The notes beneath the pieces were generated by a model that was not told where the DNA came from, searched no databases, and worked only from the letters and a program-made list of their open reading frames with translations. 8,826 bases of DNA from an uncultured bacterium (GTDB lineage Bacteria; Bacillota; Clostridia; Christensenellales; Pumilibacteraceae), in contig CATKFJ010000242.1 of the NCBI GenBank assembly GCA_949747725.1, positions 1 to 8,826 on the forward strand, written 5' to 3'. Numbering within the stretch: the stretch's first letter is position 1; each line of letters begins with the position of its first letter. The position numbers and the translations under genes are program-made. Of the stretch, positions 6,816 through 8,826 are shown in pieces.

Positions 6816-7181
6816 ATGAAAGATGACAATGCGGTTGCCGAAAAAAGCAAGTCGTTTGCTCTTAGAATAATCGGTTTATATAAATATTTAAACCAAGAAA
6901 AGGGCGAATGCGTGATGTCCAAACAAATTCTGCGCAGCGGAAAGAGTATCGGCGCGAATATATGCGAAGCATTGAGGGGTTACAGTAAAGCCGATTTTTA
7001 TAATAAACTGACGATTTCGCTTAAAGAAGCGAGCGAAACAGAATATTGGTTGGATTTGTTACACAAAAGTCAATATATAGACGACGCGGCGTTTAACAGT
7101 ATGAATGATGACTGTCAAGAAATTATCAGATTGCTTGTCGCTATAACGAAAACACAAAAAACAAACGAACAACAAAATTAA
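6816..7181 (+). CDS. Four-helix-bundle protein, S23 / 23S rRNA IVS family
   Basis: A 121-residue, nearly all-helical protein of the four-helix-bundle family (Pfam 23S_rRNA_IVP, TIGR02436), first known from ORFs within intervening sequences of spirochaete 23S rRNA. Avd, an accessory protein of diversity-generating retroelements, has a related fold. Diagnostic stretches are LRSGKSIGANICEA (39-52) and KADFYNKLTISLKEASETEY (58-77). Predicted helices are roughly 10-27, 31-55, 59-84 and 90-112, with a polar tail. Its function is not established for the family; RNA or nucleic acid binding is often suggested. The ATG at 6816 has only a weak GGA about ten bases upstream, and I saw no promoter of its own, so it is probably expressed from the topoisomerase transcript. 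The gene is visibly AT-richer than the genes on either side, consistent with acquisition. It is enclosed by 32-bp inverted repeats. Confidence 0.9.
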   Translation: MKDDNAVAEKSKSFALRIIGLYKYLNQEKGECVMSKQILRSGKSIGANICEALRGYSKADFYNKLTISLKEASETEYWLDLLHKSQYIDDAAFNSMNDDCQEIIRLLVAITKTQKTNEQQN

Positions 7182-7190
7182 AATAACCGT

Positions 7191-7222
7191 AATTCCGAAT
7201 TCCTAATTCCGAATTCCGAATT
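7191..7222 (-). repeat. Right terminal inverted repeat of the cassette
   Basis: On the minus strand this reads four heptads (AATTCGG, AATTCGG, AATTAGG, AATTCGG) closed by AATT. The AATTAGG heptad is the right-end signature shared with 3101-3132, which differs by one base over the arm. The arm ends one base before GCACAAGGTGC, which contains the ribosome binding site of the A subunit gene. Confidence 0.9.
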
Positions 7223-7236
7223 GCACAAGGTGCATT

Positions 7237-8826
7237 ATGGGACAAAATAACGAACAAGAAAATCAAACCACGCATAAGATAATTACTCAGACCATGGAAG
7301 AAGTAATGCGCGATTCCATGGTGCCGTACTCGGAATCGGTCATACTCGATCGCGCGTTGCCGCGCGTGGAGGACGGGCTTAAACCCGTTCAGCGCCGCAT
7401 ACTGTACACTATGCATCAGCTCGGCATCACGCCCGATAAGCCGTACAGAAAAAGCGCGCGTATCGTAGGCGATTGTTTGGGTAAACTTCACCCTCACGGC
7501 GACAGCTCGATTTATCAGGCGATGGTGCGTATGGCGCAGCCGTTCAATATGGGCGCGACGCTTGTCGACGGGCACGGTAACTTCGGTTCTGTGGACGGCG
7601 ACGGGGCGGCGGCTATGCGTTACACCGAGGCGCGGCTCACGCCGCTTGCGCTCGAGTTGTTGCGCGATATAGACAAGAATACGGTCAAGTGGTCGTGGAA
7701 CTTCGACGACACGTTGCTCGAGCCCGATATTCTTCCCGGACGATTCCCCAATCTTTTGGTGAACGGCGCAACGGGTATAGCCGTCGGGCTTGCGACAAAC
7801 ATTCCGCCGCATAACCTTATGGAATCGATAGACGGAGTTATCGCGTATATAGACAATCCGCGCATCGCGCTCAAGGACATGATGAAGATCATCAAAGGTC
7901 CCGACTTCCCGACGGGCGGCGTGATAATCCCCACCGAGCTTACTCAAGCCTACGAAACGGGCAAGGGTAAGGTAGCAGTACGCGCCAAGCTCCATATAGA
8001 AAACGACAACGACAAGAAGATAATCGTCATCGACGAGATCCCGTACGGCGTAAACAAATCGCAGTTGCTCGAGAGCATAATAAAAGTGCGCGAGGATAAA
8101 AAGGGCGTGCTTGCCGGTATTACCGACGTTGTGGACGAATCCGACCGTGTGGGTATGCGCGCGGTAATAAAGATCAAACGCGACGTGAACCCCAAAGAGA
8201 TAATCAACGCGCTGTTCAAGTACACAAATCTTGCCGTAAACTTCTCGTTCAATATGGTCGCCATTGCCGACGGCAAGCCTCAGCTAATGGGACTTCTCGA
8301 CATAATAGCGTATTATGTGGCGTATCAGCGCGAAGTCGTTCTGCGCCGTACCAAATACGAACTCGAGGCGGCGAAAAAACGCGAACATATTTTGGAAGGC
8401 TTGGTAATAGCCGTTCGCAACATCGACGAAGTTATAAAAATAATCAAATCTAGCGCAAACACGACTGCCGCGAAAGAGGCGTTGAGAAAGCGTTTCGAAC
8501 TGTCCGAAATACAGGCTCAGGCGGTGTTGGATATGCGTCTTGCGCGCCTTACGCACCTTGAGATATTCAAGCTTGAAAAAGAGCTTGCGGACGTCAGGAG
8601 CGAAATAGCGCGCTTAGAGGCTATCATCGCGTCCAAAAAACTGCAAATGGAGCTTGTAAAAACCGAGCTTTTAGGCATAAGAAAGCAGTACCGCGAAAAC
8701 AGAAAGTCCGCGATCGTTCAGTCCGTCGAGCAATATACCATACCGAGCGACGACGAAAAACCCACGTTCGAGTACGTTATCGCGTCCAACGCAAATCATC
8801 AGTTAAAGAAGATGTTGCTCAAGAAC
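7237..8826 (+). CDS. gyrA/parC: Type IIA DNA topoisomerase subunit A (GyrA/ParC), 3' truncated by window
   Basis: The DNA breakage-reunion subunit, open to the window edge: 530 codons visible from the ATG at 7237, with AAGG at 7227-7230 as ribosome binding site. The winged-helix and tower regions run from about residue 30 to 500. Features include [17 protein letters not shown] (41-57), the quinolone-region motif [19 protein letters not shown] (85-103), and the catalytic tyrosine Tyr129 in [29 protein letters not shown] and [11 protein letters not shown] follow. The helical 'tower/coiled-coil' section near 355-480 includes [18 protein letters not shown]. The visible part cannot decide between GyrA and ParC, since the C-terminal beta-pinwheel and any GyrA box lie outside. 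'VQRRILY' and the [13 protein letters not shown] stretch lean to ParC. It forms one heterotetrameric enzyme with the B subunit. The acidic residue usual near Tyr93 is Gln94 here. Confidence 0.93.
   Translation, partial: MGQNNEQENQTTHKIITQTMEEVMRDSMVPYSESVILDRALPRVEDGLKPVQRRILYTMHQLGITPDKPYRKSARIVGDCLGKLHPHGDSSIYQAMVRMAQPFNMGATLVDGHGNFGSVDGDGAAAMRYTEARLTPLALELLRDIDKNTVKWSWNFDDTLLEPDILPGRFPNLLVNGATGIAVGLATNIPPHNLMESIDGVIAYIDNPRIALKDMMKIIKGPDFPTGGVIIPTELTQAYETGKGKVAVRAKLHIENDNDKKIIVIDEIPYGVNKSQLLESIIKVREDKKGVLAGITDVVDESDRVGMRAVIKIKRDVNPKEIINALFKYTNLAVNFSFNMVAIADGKPQLMGLLDIIAYYVAYQREVVLRRTKYELEAAKKREHILEGLVIAVRNIDEVIKIIKSSANTTAAKEALRKRFELSEIQAQAVLDMRLARLTHLEIFKLEKELADVRSEIARLEAIIASKKLQMELVKTELLGIRKQYRENRKSAIVQSVEQYTIPSDDEKPTFEYVIASNANHQLKKMLLKN

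Larger units (their letters stand above)
6740..7222 (+). mobile_element. Inverted-repeat cassette carrying an S23-like gene
   Basis: A 483-bp unit lies between the two topoisomerase genes. Its ends, 6740-6771 and 7191-7222, are 32-bp terminal inverted repeats with 29 of 32 identical (16 matches, 3 mismatches, 13 matches). Another four bases inside can pair (GCGG 6772-6775 with CCGT 7187-7190, one G-U). It encloses a single gene for a four-helix-bundle protein and has no transposase. The topoisomerase genes on either side are intact; if the unit is removed leaving one AATT, gyrB/parE would still end TAA and the next ATG would follow about 16 bases later, a plausible ancestral operon spacer. 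The inside ends match the miniature element at 3020-3132. A true target duplication cannot be told apart from the terminal AATT. Confidence 0.75.

Noticed and set aside
6181..6816. Long open frame on the minus strand opposite the end of the B subunit
   Set aside because: It is the mirror of the conserved TOPRIM coding sequence and runs through the left arm of the cassette, with no domain of its own.
45..7222. CRISPR array
   Set aside because: The repeated heptads are contiguous or paired as inverted arms. There are no regular direct repeats with unique spacers and no cas genes.
6740..7222. Diversity-generating retroelement, because the S23 fold resembles Avd
   Set aside because: No reverse transcriptase, template repeat or variable repeat is present in the window, and the protein carries the ordinary S23-type motifs.
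7141..7995. Long open frame on the minus strand opposite the S23-like gene end and the A subunit
   Set aside because: It overlaps the strongly conserved A subunit core and crosses the right arm of the cassette. It shows no family resemblance.

Overview
The window looks like chromosomal DNA from an uncultured, probably gut-associated member of the Bacillota (Clostridia-like). This is inferred, not proven. It rests on the GGAGG-type ribosome binding sites, two sigma-A-type promoters with good boxes, two GTG starts, the mixed gyrase/topoisomerase IV character of the type IIA topoisomerase pair, and heavy use of ATA and other A/T-ending codons beside GC-rich stretches.

Layout: (1) A probable tail of an upstream gene ends at 46 in a repeat (45-178). 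(2) A membrane-anchored protein of unknown function (269-1615) has its own extended -10 promoter and is followed by a second copy of the same composite repeat in the opposite orientation (1621-1787). (3) A 23-bp perfect hairpin (1788-1810) precedes a doubtful 21-codon ORF (1871-1936), which meets the end of murG (1939-2991, minus strand). murG makes lipid II in peptidoglycan synthesis and stands alone here. (4) A 113-bp miniature inverted-repeat element (3020-3132) lies upstream of murG. (5) A hairpin directly abuts a consensus promoter (3257-3285) that drives a two-gene operon: an alpha/beta hydrolase (3324-4235) and the tRNA methyltransferase trmL (4238-4699). (6) A second promoter (4727-4755) drives a type IIA topoisomerase B subunit (4789-6741), followed by the A subunit (7237 to the window end, open at the edge).

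The most interesting structure is between the two topoisomerase genes. A 483-bp cassette (6740-7222) with 32-bp terminal inverted repeats (29/32 identical) carries a small gene for a four-helix-bundle protein of the S23 / 23S rRNA intervening-sequence family. The ends are built from tandem heptads of the form AATTCGG closed by AATT. The 113-bp element upstream of murG has the same arms, with the same left/right asymmetry, and similar sequence just inside both arms, but no gene. It looks like an internally deleted derivative of the cassette. The two composite repeats around the first gene have shorter versions of the same heptad ends (one to three heptads) and different interiors. Together these suggest a family of small mobile or IVS-like elements that sit in spacers and mRNAs, one of which encodes an S23-like protein. 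Because the cassette lies inside an operon, its arms could pair in the transcript into a long stem, as the arms of rRNA intervening sequences do.
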